A program made the position numbers and the translations under genes. Positions 17,563 to 28,443 of a stretch of 28,697 nucleotides of DNA are shown one piece after another; the stretch's first letter is position 1; every line of letters starts with the position of its first letter. Origin of the DNA: Linnemannia elongata (Eukaryota; Mortierellomycota; Mortierellomycetes; Mortierellales; Mortierellaceae); assembly GCA_036320915.1 (NCBI GenBank), contig JAXBDG010000030.1:1-28697 (forward strand), given 5' to 3'. The notes beneath the pieces are model-generated. The model saw only the letters and a program-made list of their open reading frames with translations, did not search any database and was not told where the DNA came from.

Positions 17563-18797
17563 TGACGGAGTCCACCCTTGCCAAGACCCGCAAACACCAC
17601 TACAAGGGCCCTCAGGCACAATGGATCCTTCACTGCTCCACGAACTCCATCGACCCGTTCAATCCCAAGGCGGTCGAGCTGCTCAATTTTTTGGCCGAAG
17701 GTATTGAGACTAAAGGGTGGAAACCCGGAACAGTCAACAATTACCGCTCCGCCATCCTCGATTTATTTCCAGATCGCCTCTCTTTCTGGAACAACTCTAC
17801 CTTCCGCGATTTCTTTCGCCACCTGTCCAGCAACTCCATCAAGCGTTTCATCAACACACCCATTGACATCACGCCTGTGCTGGACAACTTTCGCGCCATG
17901 GGACCCAACTCGGACCTCAATCCCGGTCAGCTGCTGCCTAAGTTGTGCTGGTTGTTGGCCGTCTGCGGTTTCATGCGCCCCTCAGATATCCATCGCGTGG
18001 ATGTCTCCCACAGCTTGGTTTTGCCATCTGGTGAACTTGAGCTGCAAGTGGTGGGACCTAAGGAGAAACGAGCAGGGGAACACATTATCAAGTCGGTCTT
18101 TATTCATCCCCATGAAGATCCGCTTATCTGTCCCGTTGCCACCTACCAGTGCTACGTGGCACAGCTCGCCCCTGCTACGCTTACCAGCTGTCACAAGGCG
18201 GCCAAGTAGTCGCCTTGAAAATGTGGGGAACGAAACGAGAGAATGAGGGAATGAGGGAACTACGATTTAGATAGCTAGGGAACAATATGCTTTAATAAAG
18301 TGAGTCAACTTCGACTAAGGGACTAACTATGGAAGGTGGATACTATTTGTACTGTTGTAAAGGTTTCTAGAGCTTTCTGTTAATGGTTGATTAGTAAGCA
18401 CGGAAGGATCTCGAATATTGGTGGCGGTGAGAAGGATTGGTGGCGTCAGGTTGTCGTCATCTCAGAGTGAAACTCTGACACCAGCGTTAAGCACCCCTAT
18501 TTGGACCAGACTTTTAACCCGTTGATTCGATACATTTTCGACATCAACCAGGCGGCCACTTCTGACACGATTGGCCGCCACATCACCAAGGTTTCCGACC
18601 TTCTTCCATTGCCCCCGGGCATGGAAAAAGCACCGTCTGGTCGCTCTCTTGGCTCCTCCCTAGCCATTGAGCATGGTGCTACTTCGGACGAGGTGCAGGC
18701 CCAAGGCTTTTGGGCGCACTCGGCGACGTACGAGTCTTTTTATCGCTTGTCTCGCCGGTCCGTCAAGAACTTGACCCACGTCACGCTGGCCGGCTAA
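17515..18797 (+). pseudogene. DIRS tyrosine recombinase, interrupted ORF
   Basis: The frame begins around EEGASAATVKVMTES and shares the HHYKGPQ motif near the N-terminus. The first catalytic Arg is in CGFMRPSDIHRVD (about 17960-17995). The frame meets a TAG at 18207-18209. Coding resumes after about 280 bases as KHPYLDQTFNPLIRY, then the second-Arg region (APSGRSLGSSLA), the GFWAHSATYESFYR block with the candidate nucleophile Tyr, and the stop at 18795-18797. The usual His of the H-x-x-R motif is replaced by Ser (S-G-R), which also occurs in related families. The segment 18206-18484 could be an intron because its removal restores the frame, or a small insertion. Confidence 0.75.
18206..18491 (+). 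other. Interrupting segment in recombinase: possible intron or insertion
   Basis: About 280 bases with stops in all frames split the recombinase between its two catalytic Arg regions. Read as an intron, it begins GTAGTCG (18206) and ends ACACCAG (18484), and joining the sides keeps the frame (...HKAAN-VKHPYLD). The donor is weak and no strong branch site is near the end. Read as an insertion, AAG occurs at both edges (18204-18206 and 18489-18491), which could be a 3-bp duplication. I cannot decide from one copy. Confidence 0.5.
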
Positions 18798-18808
18798 TTA
18801 GCTGGAGT

Positions 18809-18914
18809 GACATGAAGTGGGTTTCCCTCTCTTGAAGTACAATGTCTCTTTTCGCCGAGGACTTGTCCGACGGCTTATAAACATTGTACGAGATGGGAAA
18901 CCCACTTCATGTCC
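18809..18914 (+). repeat. DIRS internal complementary region
   Basis: The left half (18809-18845) is the exact reverse complement of the outer left end (15527-15563). The right half (18841-18914) is the reverse complement of the outer right end (19044-19116). The halves overlap at AATGT, the complement of the shared terminal ACATT. In DIRS replication this region is thought to template joining of the two ends into a circle. Confidence 0.88.
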
Positions 18915-18967
18915 CGCCCATCCCACCCCATTAGTGTAGTTTTTTTACCTCGCAAAGTTCCTACGCG

Positions 18968-19116
18968 GATGGTGAGGTTCTAGGTACTGCGCTTTTTTCT
19001 TTTTTATCTCTGGAATTGCTGAAGAAATAAAGATAGTCACGTTGACATGAAGTGGGTTTCCCATCTCGTACAATGTTTATAAGCCGTCGGACAAGTCCTC
19101 GGCGAAAAGAGACATT
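18968..19116 (+). repeat. DIRS right inverted terminal repeat
   Basis: It begins GATGGTGAGGTTCTAGG, the complement of the inner left repeat, and passes GACATGAAGTGGGTTTCCC. It then adds about 35 outer bases (TTTATAAGCCGTCGGACAAG...GAGACATT) not present in the left repeat. These extra bases are mirrored in the internal complementary region, which fixes the right end at about 19116. Confidence 0.85.
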
Positions 19117-19331
19117 ATCTACAATGCTCCAGTACGGTAAGATATATGTTAGGCGCAAGAGGTATGGATTGCAACAGCGTCGTGGCATGAGTTAAGGGGT
19201 TTCGCTCAGTGAGTAGCGGTGCCTCTATTTGTCTATTACTGCTCCTTGGCTTTTTGAAACCCCTCTTCTTTTTCTTTCATTGTCCACACTCCCTTGGCCT
19301 TTTAAACCTTTTTCTCTCTCTGTGTCCCAAT
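19117..19331. other. Spacer between DIRS right end and inverted 28S fragment
   Basis: About 215 bases. They should be rDNA spacer flanking the 3' end of the inverted 28S fragment. They show no clear match to the 134-base spacer on the other side of the element when compared in either direction by eye. No gene is seen. Confidence 0.45.
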
Positions 19332-19813
19332 GGGCTTAATCTCAGCAGATCGTAACAAAGGCTGCTCTATTGCTTACAATACCCCCCGTTCAATTAAAGT
19401 CGTCTGCAATGGATTTATCTCTTCCAATATTTGAAACTAACATTAGGAGAAACCTCACAAAGTCTTTCCACTCTGCAAGATCGACCCCTTGTAGTATGAT
19501 TCAGGATCCGAAGATCTATTCGTATTCAACTAAAAATCGGAAAAGGCGGTAGTCGTCGCGATCTAGCACGGGTTCTGGCTAAGAAGCGTTCAGCCATAAC
19601 CCAATGGATGGTAGCTTTGGTCCATTGCCTGCTCAGGCAGGCCCAAATACCAATTATCCGAATGAACGGCTCCTCTCGTACTAAGTTCAATTACTATTGC
19701 AACAACTTTTCATCAGTAGGGTAAAACTAACCTGTCTCACAACGGTCTAAACCTCAGCTCACGTTCCCTATTAGTGGGTGAACAATCTAACGCTTACTGA
19801 ATTCTGCTTCAGT

Positions 19814-19849
<36 letters not shown>

Positions 19850-19862
19850 AACATCGCTATGA
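19332..19862 (-). rRNA. 28S rRNA 3'-end fragment C (inverted)
   Basis: On the minus strand this runs from TCATAGCGATGTTGC to GCTGAGATTAAGCCC, the same part of large-subunit rRNA as fragment B. It carries more damage. The sarcin-ricin segment (19665-19684) reads AGTACGAGAGGAGCC, with A to G in a universally conserved loop. The stretch after ATGGCTGAACGC is rearranged, and the variable region differs from fragment B. It is not functional. Confidence 0.85.
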
Positions 19863-20397
19863 GCCAGGTGTTGTAATAAATTCGAATCATCCTGCTCTTC
19901 TTTATTCGTTCGTTACTCGCTCATTCTGTCGCCCCTTCTTCTATCGCGCGTTCGCCCCTTTGACCGACCCACTCTGTTTCGGTAATAAAGAATGAAGAGA
20001 GGATCGTTCACTCTTCCTTGATTCTCTCTAAATCTCATCATATTTGTGTTCACCCCTTTTCTTAAATGTTTGTCCTTTCGCTGAAATAAAAAAGGACGAG
20101 AGAATGTAGTCGACAACGGAAGCATCCGTTCCTTGCATCCCCATTGCTTCCTTATTGCATTCCACTCCATTATTCTCAGTTCTTCTTTCTTTCTCATTCT
20201 CATTCTTGTTCTTTTTATTTCTCCATCTTATTCACACTCCCGCCAAAAAATATACCCTTTTCATTAGACTCATTTCCTTCACATAAACACGTTCCACCCT
20301 TTTTCTATTACACATCCACCCCCACACGCCTACACTCATCTAGGACAGCAATACTCTCTTACCTGAACAACAACAACACACGCCCCCATCGACAACC
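19863..20397 (+). promoter_or_regulatory. Pyrimidine-rich upstream region of the 20398 locus
   Basis: No gene is seen. From about 20140 to 20330 the plus strand is rich in CTTT/TTCT words, then CAACAACAACACACGC...CGACAACC leads into the ATG at 20398. A similar pyrimidine-rich leader precedes the secreted protein gene at 4812. No clear TATA box is seen. Confidence 0.4.
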
Positions 20398-21090
20398 ATG
20401 CATCTGATCACAATCGGTCTAGGCGCTTGTGCCCTCTGTCGCCCTCTCAACCGTCCAAGCGCAAGAGGCTGCCGCCGCTCCTCCCTCCCCTCCTACCGCT
20501 GCAGCAGTGGAGGGACGAACTCGTCATCTTGGAAGAGGCTCTGAAGAAAAAAATTCATCTACCCCTCACTCTCAGAACTCGAGTGACGCGTTAATATCTT
20601 TAACGACTTTGTGGACGAAAAGAACGACAAAGCTGCTGAGAAGGCCAAGAATGGCGAGGAAAAAAAGAAGGACAAGAGCGAAGCCAAAGAAAAGAGGCGA
20701 AGAAGGTCACAAAGGATAAGGAGGTGGCGAAGGGGAAGAAAACGGCAGTCAAGAAGCAGCAGCAGCAGGAGGGGAAGAAGAAGAAGGCGCAGGAGGTCTT
20801 CAACGCCTCGTCGGCTACGAAGAGGTCAAAGGTGGACAGAATAAGACGAAGCAAGAAGCCAGACACTACCACCACAAGGCTGCTCAGGAACACCGCAAGC
20901 GACACATAACCACCGTCATGCTGACAAGATGGATCACTCGGACTACCACCACCACAATCTTCACGCTGCCGCTACCGCAGCCAAGAAGAAGCATCCTCAC
21001 GCTAAGCAGCACCACGACCACAAGAAGGCCCCTAGAGTGGTGCCGTGGTGGAAAGTGACAGGAACTCAATTGGTGGCAGATGTCACATGA
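20398..21090 (+). pseudogene. Broken secreted Lys/His-rich protein gene
   Basis: It starts MHLITIGL, and the signal peptide continues one frame over as ALVPSVALSTVQAQ, followed by an Ala/Pro-rich stretch (20429-20580). The reading then passes through three frames: FNDFVDEKNDKAAEKAKNG (about 20599 on), KVTKDKEVAKGKKTAVKK (about 20705 on), KQEARHYHHKAAQEHRKRH (20843 on), and HNHRHADKMDHSDYHHHNLH to the stop at 21088-21090. Apart from the first, every shift is one base lost. The result resembles the 4812 gene: signal peptide, Lys repeats and His patches. It could be a true pseudogene, or a real gene hit by deletion errors. Function is unknown; His/Lys richness hints at metal or polyanion binding. 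Confidence 0.6.
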
Positions 21091-21273
21091 CGAGACCGAA
21101 TATCCAGAAGTGTTCAATGCCACAGAGGCGGAAGCAAGACTTGACAAAAACAGAGTCAGGGCCAGGAACCGGTCCTCGGGCAAAACGTCGCAGACGGAGA
21201 TATCCAGAGCGAGAGACTAGGATCAAATGCCAGCCATCACTTAACAGGCAGCGCACGTAGATGTGCTCTTGAG

Positions 21274-21324
<51 letters not shown>

Positions 21325-21618
21325 GACGCGTCGGTAAAAAAAGGAAAGGGCGAAGCAAGTTGAGCTGATCAAACCACTACCCTTTGTAACCAAGCAAAGT
21401 TATAGCCACCCACGCCTGCTAGAGCCTTCATACACCCTGTTCCCTCTCACAACCACTCGTCACTCCCTCCCCCTCTTCTTTCCCCAAGAAAAAAAAAAAC
21501 AGCACACACACACACACACTCTCTCTCTAACAACAATCCTTCATTGCTGATCAATCATGTTTTTTAATTTCTAACCTACAAAAGAAAACAATAAAACTAC
21601 ATCCACCAACCTAAAAAC
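21091..21618. other. Spacer with (TC)n microsatellite
   Basis: A pure TC dinucleotide run lies at 21278-21321. A short (CA)n follows near 21503-21518, and an AATAAA at 21589 on the plus strand. I see no gene. Confidence 0.55.
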
Positions 21619-24600
21619 CTACGACGAAGTCGAAGATGAAGAGGTGGACCGCCGATTAGGAATCCGGAACATCTTGCCTCCCAACCAAAAGCACTCCAAC
21701 CGCGGTATCGTCGCAAGTTGATGCTCTACCAAGAACTGTAAGGCCATCAGTTTCCCGACCACGTCGACTTGATAATTCGAGCAGGATGACAGGAAGTTTG
21801 AGACTGCTTCTCGACTCTTTCTTTCGTCTTGACTGCTCTGACTCAGGTTCTGGCTCTGGCGTGAGGAGTGTTTGGATTTGGATTTGGAGAAGGATTGTGT
21901 TGATGCGGAAGAGGAAGAGGAGGAAGAAAAAGTGGTGCTGAGGGTTGGTGGAGGAGGAGGGAAATAGGAGCCTCCTCCTGGATTGGCACCACCTACGGAC
22001 GAAGAAGAAGAAGCCGTTGAAGCACCCGTCGAAACGGCAGAAGCGCCGGATGACAAAGGACAAAGGAGAAGCAGTCATAGCGAACGCCTGTCCCAGAACC
22101 CTCTGCTGCTTCCCTTCTCGTCTTTGACTCTGCCACACATCCTGCATCGATCCACCACTCGAACAGGACGTAGACTCTGTAGAAGTAGTAGAAGGAGCTT
22201 GATGGCCAGAGGATGCGGACCCGGTAGTCCAAGACGACAATGAAGACGAGGGGGACTGTGAAGCCGACGCTAGACCCGTCTCGTCTAATAGAGAAGGTGC
22301 CCCGCAGAGGATGATGCACAGGCGGTACGGTCATCGACCCTCCAGACGAAGAAGATGAGAGCACTGTCCCTGGTGTGGTCGATCCAGACGAGGTTGGCGA
22401 ATGCGAATGAGGCAGGAACGGCGAACCTCCAGACGAGACCTCACCAGGACCACCAGCAGGCGCCGAAGACCAAGAAGATGACTCGCCAACGTCACTCGTC
22501 TCCAGCTCCACATCCTCCAGCTCCACATCAACCCGCGATCCAATGAATAAACCCTTGACGAACATCTCCATAACGGCTTCCTCATCCGCATCCATAGCTC
22601 CGGCTCCGGACAACTCCTCCAACTCTAATCGCAGGACCCGGAGTCGAGAATGACAAGCCCAGTTTGGGAAGGAGGCAATGACGGATTGGAGGGGGACAGG
22701 GAGATGACAGTCAGCGATGACGAGGGATGGACAGGACTCTAGGACCGAGAGCAGAGGGAACGAGTTGGTGGCGACCTTGGAGGTAAGGTTTGTTGGCCTT
22801 GTGTGTGGTTGCTGGTGTTGCTGTTGTGTAGAAGGAGTAGGAGTAGGACCCTGACCGCTCGCTAGATCTTGTTGATGCTGCTGCTGCAAGGAAGGCGAAA
22901 AAATAATTCAAACCTTGTTGCATCTGTTGCTGTTGCATATACCCATGCTGAGCCGACCCAAAATAGACATTGTCGAGCGGAGCGTGCGCCTGTTGTGCTT
23001 GTGCGAAGGGGTAGTGCGGGGGAGGAACAACAGGATCCTCCACCACTGACAACAACAGAGGGGTAACAACAAATGATTTCAACGAATCTCCATGCGACTT
23101 CACCAGGGCCTGGACAACCTCCTTCTCTACTTCTCCACTAGGACCACGCAACGACAACTCGACGTGGACCAATCGCGCAGGCATGGTCTGCAACAAAATG
23201 GGTAACTGTCCCACTGTCGCCAAGTTGGACATGATGGAAGGTTCTGTCAGGACAAGTCGATGGATGTGAAGGCACCTGTCCTGCAGGATCTGTGACAGTT
23301 CCAAGAACAACGACGACCTTGACACCGACGACGAGTTGGGTGCCAAAGAGAAAGGGTGAGACGACATCCTGGACTTGATGGGCACAGGCGCAGAAGGAGT
23401 AGGGCGACCGTACCCGAAAGAGGGAGAGGGAAGGAGGGAGAGACTGTCGAGGTTGGGCAAGAATTCGAGTACTCCCGGGAGGATACAGGGTCCACGGAAG
23501 ATGAGTGAGCGAACCGCAGGGAACTGGAAGACGAGCGACAGAGCGAGTGGTGTCATCATCACTTCTTGACTGTGGTCATACCCACTTTTTGCGTTCTCAC
23601 TCATAGAATGGCGGGAGTGTTGTCGAGGGGGGTGAGCATGGGGGTGAGGGTGTCGAGTACTAGGGGTGGCACTTGTACTTGCCCGAGGGTCAAATCGATG
23701 AGAATGATGTCCATGTCGCCGGGAAGAAGGAGTTCCACCGGGAATGACGTGACTGTTAATGCTAAAATGAGTTTTGGACCAACGGGGAGTCGAAGGAGGG
23801 GAGGGGATAATTGGAGGAGAAGGAGAGGGGCGGAGAGACAGGTCGTTGTCGTCAATTTCGCCGGTCAAGAATCCTGCTGTCGCCGCCACCACATCGGAGA
23901 GACCTACTTCTCCGCCTTGTACTTCTCCAGAGGGTGGGTGCTGTTGTACTTGCTGCTGTTCTCGTGGGTGCCCCAGTCCATTCTCCTCCTCCACCTGACC
24001 ATCATCAATAATAAGACCATTTATATCCAACTCCTCGTCTTCCATATCGTTGCTATTATCGTCAGAGCTGTTGGTGTGGGTACCCATACCACCTTGACTC
24101 TCACTACTGCTGCTGGTGAAACTGTGAGCTCCAGGGGTCGTCTGTCTCTGGTGGTACACTCGATTCCCAAAAGTAGGCGAAGAAGCACTAGAAGACGAGG
24201 GAGGGGAAGGAGAAGACGGATGGACGTTCCAGAGGGATTGAGACAACAGCAGTGAACTCGACGACCGAGCCGAATCCATTGCCGTTCCTGACGTAGAGGA
24301 GGAAGAAGAACGAGAGGGAAGGGCATAGACGATCTCGAGGTCGAGGTGTTGGAGCGAGGGCATCATCCTCATCATCTCGACCCACTCCTCGAGTACGAAC
24401 GTGTACTGGTACAACGACAGCTGTGTGAGGTGAACAGGCTGCTGGCGAAGGATCAAGTCCTGGCGGAGAGGGGGAGGAGGAGGGGTGAAGAAGCCGGTCG
24501 GTTGTGGTTGTGGTTGTGGTTGTGGTGGTGATGGTATACAGTCATGAGAGTGGTGTCGCAGTCGTGGGGGAGTTGTGGAAGATGATATCGGCAAGTGTGA

Positions 24601-27266
24601 CTGGTCATGATCGTTGTATATGGAGCTAGTGGTTGAGAACGGCTGCTGTTGTTGTGCAAGGCTGTTTCGATTGTCGGTGGCATGGAGGTATGGCGACGAG
24701 GTGGAGGAAGGATGATAAGAAGGCGGATAAGAAGCAAAAGTAGGAGTTTGCTGGTCACTGTTGTTGTCACTGCTGCTGTTGGTAGGAGGGAGGTGAGGAG
24801 GGGAAGAATAATAATGATTCAAGACCCTTTTGTTGGGATGGTCTTGATGCTGGTCGTATCGACGACGAAGGTTGTTAAGGTGTCGGCGATGACGAGACGG
24901 AGGATCACTGTTGGTTGTTGCTGTCGTTATTGCTGAGGACCAAGAAGAGGGAGAAGGTGGGGAAGAACGTCGACGACGGCTGCAACTGCGACCCTGACTC
25001 ACTCGATCTGCAGTAGAATGACCCTCTGAACTCGAACCTGATCGATGGTCAACACCAACACCACCAGCAGGAGTTACACCTCCAGCAGAAGTAACCGCAA
25101 TGGGACTAGTGTGATTGCTGTCATACTGGTCAAATGGATGCATGTGAGAGAATGATCCCCTGAAAGATCATTGCTGTCGCCCTCCATGCTCTCAACACTG
25201 GCTGCCCTCTGCTGTTGTTGCAGTCGCTGTTGCTGCTGCAATTGAGAATGCAGTAAGCCACCATCGTTGGCATTGTGGTCGCCACCGATCGCGAGTCGTT
25301 GGAGTTGATGGCGCAGATTCCTGGTCATGATATTCTCTGCTGCTTGGAAGGTTGGGCTGTTAAGTGAATTGGAAGGGACGACGCAGGAGAGTTCTTGGAG
25401 GTGAGAGACGGAAGGGTGATCGAAGTGGTAGATGGATGACGGGGTGGTGAGGTGAAGGCGTTGGATGTAGTGTCCGTTGCTGGGGATGCCCGTGGCAATA
25501 TGATGATGATGATTATGATGTTGTTGTTGTTGTTGGGGGGGCTGTGATAAGGTGTAAAGGATGACGATGAGGGATGAGAAGACAAAGTGTGAGAAGATTG
25601 TGGAGGAGGAGGAAAAGAATGAAAAGAAGAAGTAGATGGAGGAGGACGAAATGTGCGAAAGTGAGAGAAGGTGTGATCCAGTCCTTGAGATGCAATTGGC
25701 CCTTCAGGTATCTCAAAACGCGATTGGGTCTGGGACGTGTTCTTGGAGTAGGGCTGAGGATGATAATAAGGGTGGTAGTGAGGATGAGAAAAGTGGTGAT
25801 GATGTTGAGGATAAGGGTACGGGGGAGGATGTGGGAGGGGAGGAGGGAGAAAGACGGCAGTTGACAAAAAGGACGAAGGCTCAATAGCAGGAGCTGGCAA
25901 ATGACGACGGGCGGTAATGGTGGAGAGAAAGAGGGAGTGAGGTTGGTCGAGGGGATCCATGGCGACGGTATGCCAGAGTAGAGGTAGGAGTTGTTCGGAC
26001 CAGGACTTGCACACTTGGGCGCAGATTACAATTGTAGTCCCTGGGGACTGACGATTATGTCGTAGACGGTGGTGGTGAAGGTATGTTTGCTGAAAGGTCT
26101 TGTTCTTGTCCTTGCTCTTCCTTCTGGTGGTGGTAGTCGGTGATGGTGATGATAATGAGGAATAGAATGAAGAAGCTGGCAAGGATGAGGAAGAACAAGA
26201 CGACAAAGGAGGCGAGGCTGAGGGGGAGGACTGGGAGAGGGAGTGAGCCCGGAATTCGGAAGCACCAGTTGCGCCAGAGACAAAAGCGGCGGAAGATCTA
26301 AGTTGGTAAAATGTATTCAATTATAGAAATAATGAACGCATCAGAATAATTAGACTATCAAAATTGATTGAATGAATGAATGAATGAATGAATGAGCGAA
26401 TGACAGGCGGGAGTGATCTGATGTGTAGTTGGTGGTTATTTTAGTTGACGAATTAAGGTTATCAGGCTACACCTGGTCAAAGTGTTTTCATTACTATAAA
26501 AACAGGTTTTTGGCTGTCCATTGTCATGTTGTTAAGTATTCAATACCATTAGGAAAACAGTGACAATGCAATGAACGAGAGAGAGAGAGAGAGAGATAGG
26601 GGGGGGGGGGGAGATTGGATTGAATATAAGATAGAAGAATAGAAATGAATGAATGGATGGGTGCATGAATAAAATAGCAATGACAGCGGGGAAATGAGAA
26701 GCAGGATGAAAGAAATAATTGAATTGCACTTCACACACAACAGAAAACAGAAAAAAAAAAGGGAAACAAGAACCAGAAACCAACTTTCTTCACTGTTCTC
26801 CTCCTCTTGACAATGGACACCTAAAAACACAACAAATGAAAGAAAAAAAAACTAACCTTTGTGGATGAGCTTGTTCTTGCTTTTGATAATCTAGTCCATC
26901 CACTCGATAAACTGCCCGCTGCTGCTTCTCTTGTTGTCCTAGTAGTTGTTTGTATCGAATGTGCTCCTGACTGTTGTAGAAAATGTGACCCCTATCAACT
27001 ACTGCGGGATATCGAGATGAAGAAAGGTTGGAAGGCTGATCTTGTTGTTGAGATGGATGATGCTGATGTGCAGGAAGGGGCGGTCGAGATGGAAGGGATG
27101 CACGGTGATGATGATCGTCGCAGATGAGAAAGTAGATGATGCGGCTGAACAGTTCTGGAATGAACAAAGGAGAAGGCCGAGGTCGAGACGAGGATGCAGC
27201 AGATGCAGAAGGCGAAGAAGGAGAAGGAGATGTTGATGAGCGAGCAGTAGACGAAGAAGAAGGCAT
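21619..27266 (-). CDS. Large F-box-like protein with low-complexity inserts, several frame breaks
   Basis: Exon 1 (27266-26857) starts MPSSSSTARSS and has an F-box-like motif, PLFIPELFSRIIYFL (about residues 33-47). A 559-nt intron follows. Exon 2 opens at 26297 and holds the second half of the F-box-like pattern, ICAQVCKSWSEQLLPLLWHTV. Further coding is clear in segments that differ in frame: to about 25541; GHYIQRLHLTTPSSIYHF to about 25160; an 810-codon frame (25143 down to 22711) with LRR-like pieces such as LTQLSLYQYTFVLEEWVEMM and VRSLIFRGPCILPGVLEFL; SRLRVLRLELEEL (about 22640); and the C-terminus DVVGKLMALQFLVEHQLATI ending at 21619. F-box proteins are SCF ubiquitin-ligase substrate receptors. 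Long Ser, Pro, Gln and His runs separate the motifs. Frame breaks at G7 (25535-25541), C4 (25157-25160) and near 22900, 22300 and 22060 may be errors, short introns or decay. Confidence 0.62.
26298..26856 (-). other. F-box-like gene intron 1 (559 nt)
   Basis: Minus-strand donor CACAAAG|GTTAGTTTT and acceptor CCAACTTAG|ATCTTCC. Splicing joins AG to A (Arg) and keeps the frame into SSAAFVSGATG. It is long for this window and contains (AATG)n near 26370, (GA)n with a G run near 26580-26612, and other simple sequence. Confidence 0.7.
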
Positions 27267-28411
27267 GATTTGGTATATCAGTCACTTGTCGTTTTGTTTT
27301 GCTTTTTGTTGATCTTGTAGAGGGGAGGAAGAAGGTGCCGCTTTCTGTTTGAAGGGTGAAAAGAGAGGTGGGATGGTGGGAAGAGGAGGAGTGCAGGCTG
27401 CATGGATCAAAAGAGTGAAGATGAATGGGAGAAGAAGGGGTTTGGTTTTTTTGCGTATGAGGACATGTGTAGAAAGGAGAACAATAAAGTGGAAGAGGGG
27501 AGAGAGGGGACGAGCGTGTGTGTGGTGGATGTTGTATGTATACAAGTAAGCGGTAAGGTTGTAAGCATACATGTCAAGACAAGACCCAAAAAGGAACAAT
27601 AGTGGCAAACAAAAGAAAAAAAAAAAGGAGCCTTTTTTTTTGCAGAATTCAGGATCCATCAAAAGTAGAATAACAAGCCCCTTTATGCCTTACGATTGTG
27701 GTTGCCAGTGTATGCTTTAACGACGGAAAAGCAAAAGAGGACGAGAAAAAAACGAGTTGTTGGTTGTTGGTCTCTTTTATAGGCGTCTGATTGGGGAACA
27801 CGACAACAAGACGAGAGGCTGAGGTATCGGGTGTGATGACTGCAAAGTTGTTTGGGAGCGTGTATGCACAGCCGCGGTCTCAGAGAGAAAGCCAATAGGT
27901 CACTTGGGTGAAGAGAAAAGCGAGAATGGGAACGAGGCACGCGCAGGGCCTACGTCTCTAATGTAAGAGAAAGAAGAGGAAACTTAAAAATAAAAAGTGG
28001 CAAAAGAAGGAAGGGGGGTTGTCGCAGTTTTTTGTTGTTTGTTGTTGCCAGTCGGGAATGAGGGAAGAGGATCGACGAAAAAAAAATCAACGACGACGAA
28101 AGGTGAAGAGAAGGAAAGGAAAGGGAGTGAGGTGGGTGAAAAAAAAAAGAAGAGAGTAATAAAAATCGAAGAGTAACCAGGAATGGCTAGGATGGTTTCA
28201 AAAAAGGGGATGGGTTGTTGGGACAGAACAATGGGTAAAGAATAATGAAGAAGAGAGAAAGGGAGTATGGAAGAAAATGACCGATGGATGATGAGTGAAA
28301 ATGGTCCTATCTGATAAAAGAGAATGTGCCGCTGGTCGCTTTTTGTTTTTTGTTGTCTGTTGTCTGTTTGAATTGAATGGATATGGTTGGTGGATGAAAC
28401 AAAACAAAGGA

Positions 28412-28443
<32 letters not shown>

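Larger units (their letters stand above)
15527..19116 (+). mobile_element. DIRS-type tyrosine-recombinase retrotransposon, internally deleted
   Basis: About 3.6 kb. The element has inverted terminal repeats and an internal complementary region equal to the joined reverse complements of its two outer ends, which is the hallmark of the DIRS order. Inside, in order, are a gag-like ORF, the N-terminal part of the reverse transcriptase, the C-terminal part of RNase H, and a tyrosine recombinase. The catalytic core of the RT is absent, so this copy is non-autonomous. Several frame breaks mark decay or assembly error. DIRS elements replicate through a circular DNA intermediate and integrate by recombinase without target duplication. 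None is seen here: both ends share ACATT, as expected from the circle junction. It lies between two tail-to-tail 28S fragments. Confidence 0.88.
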
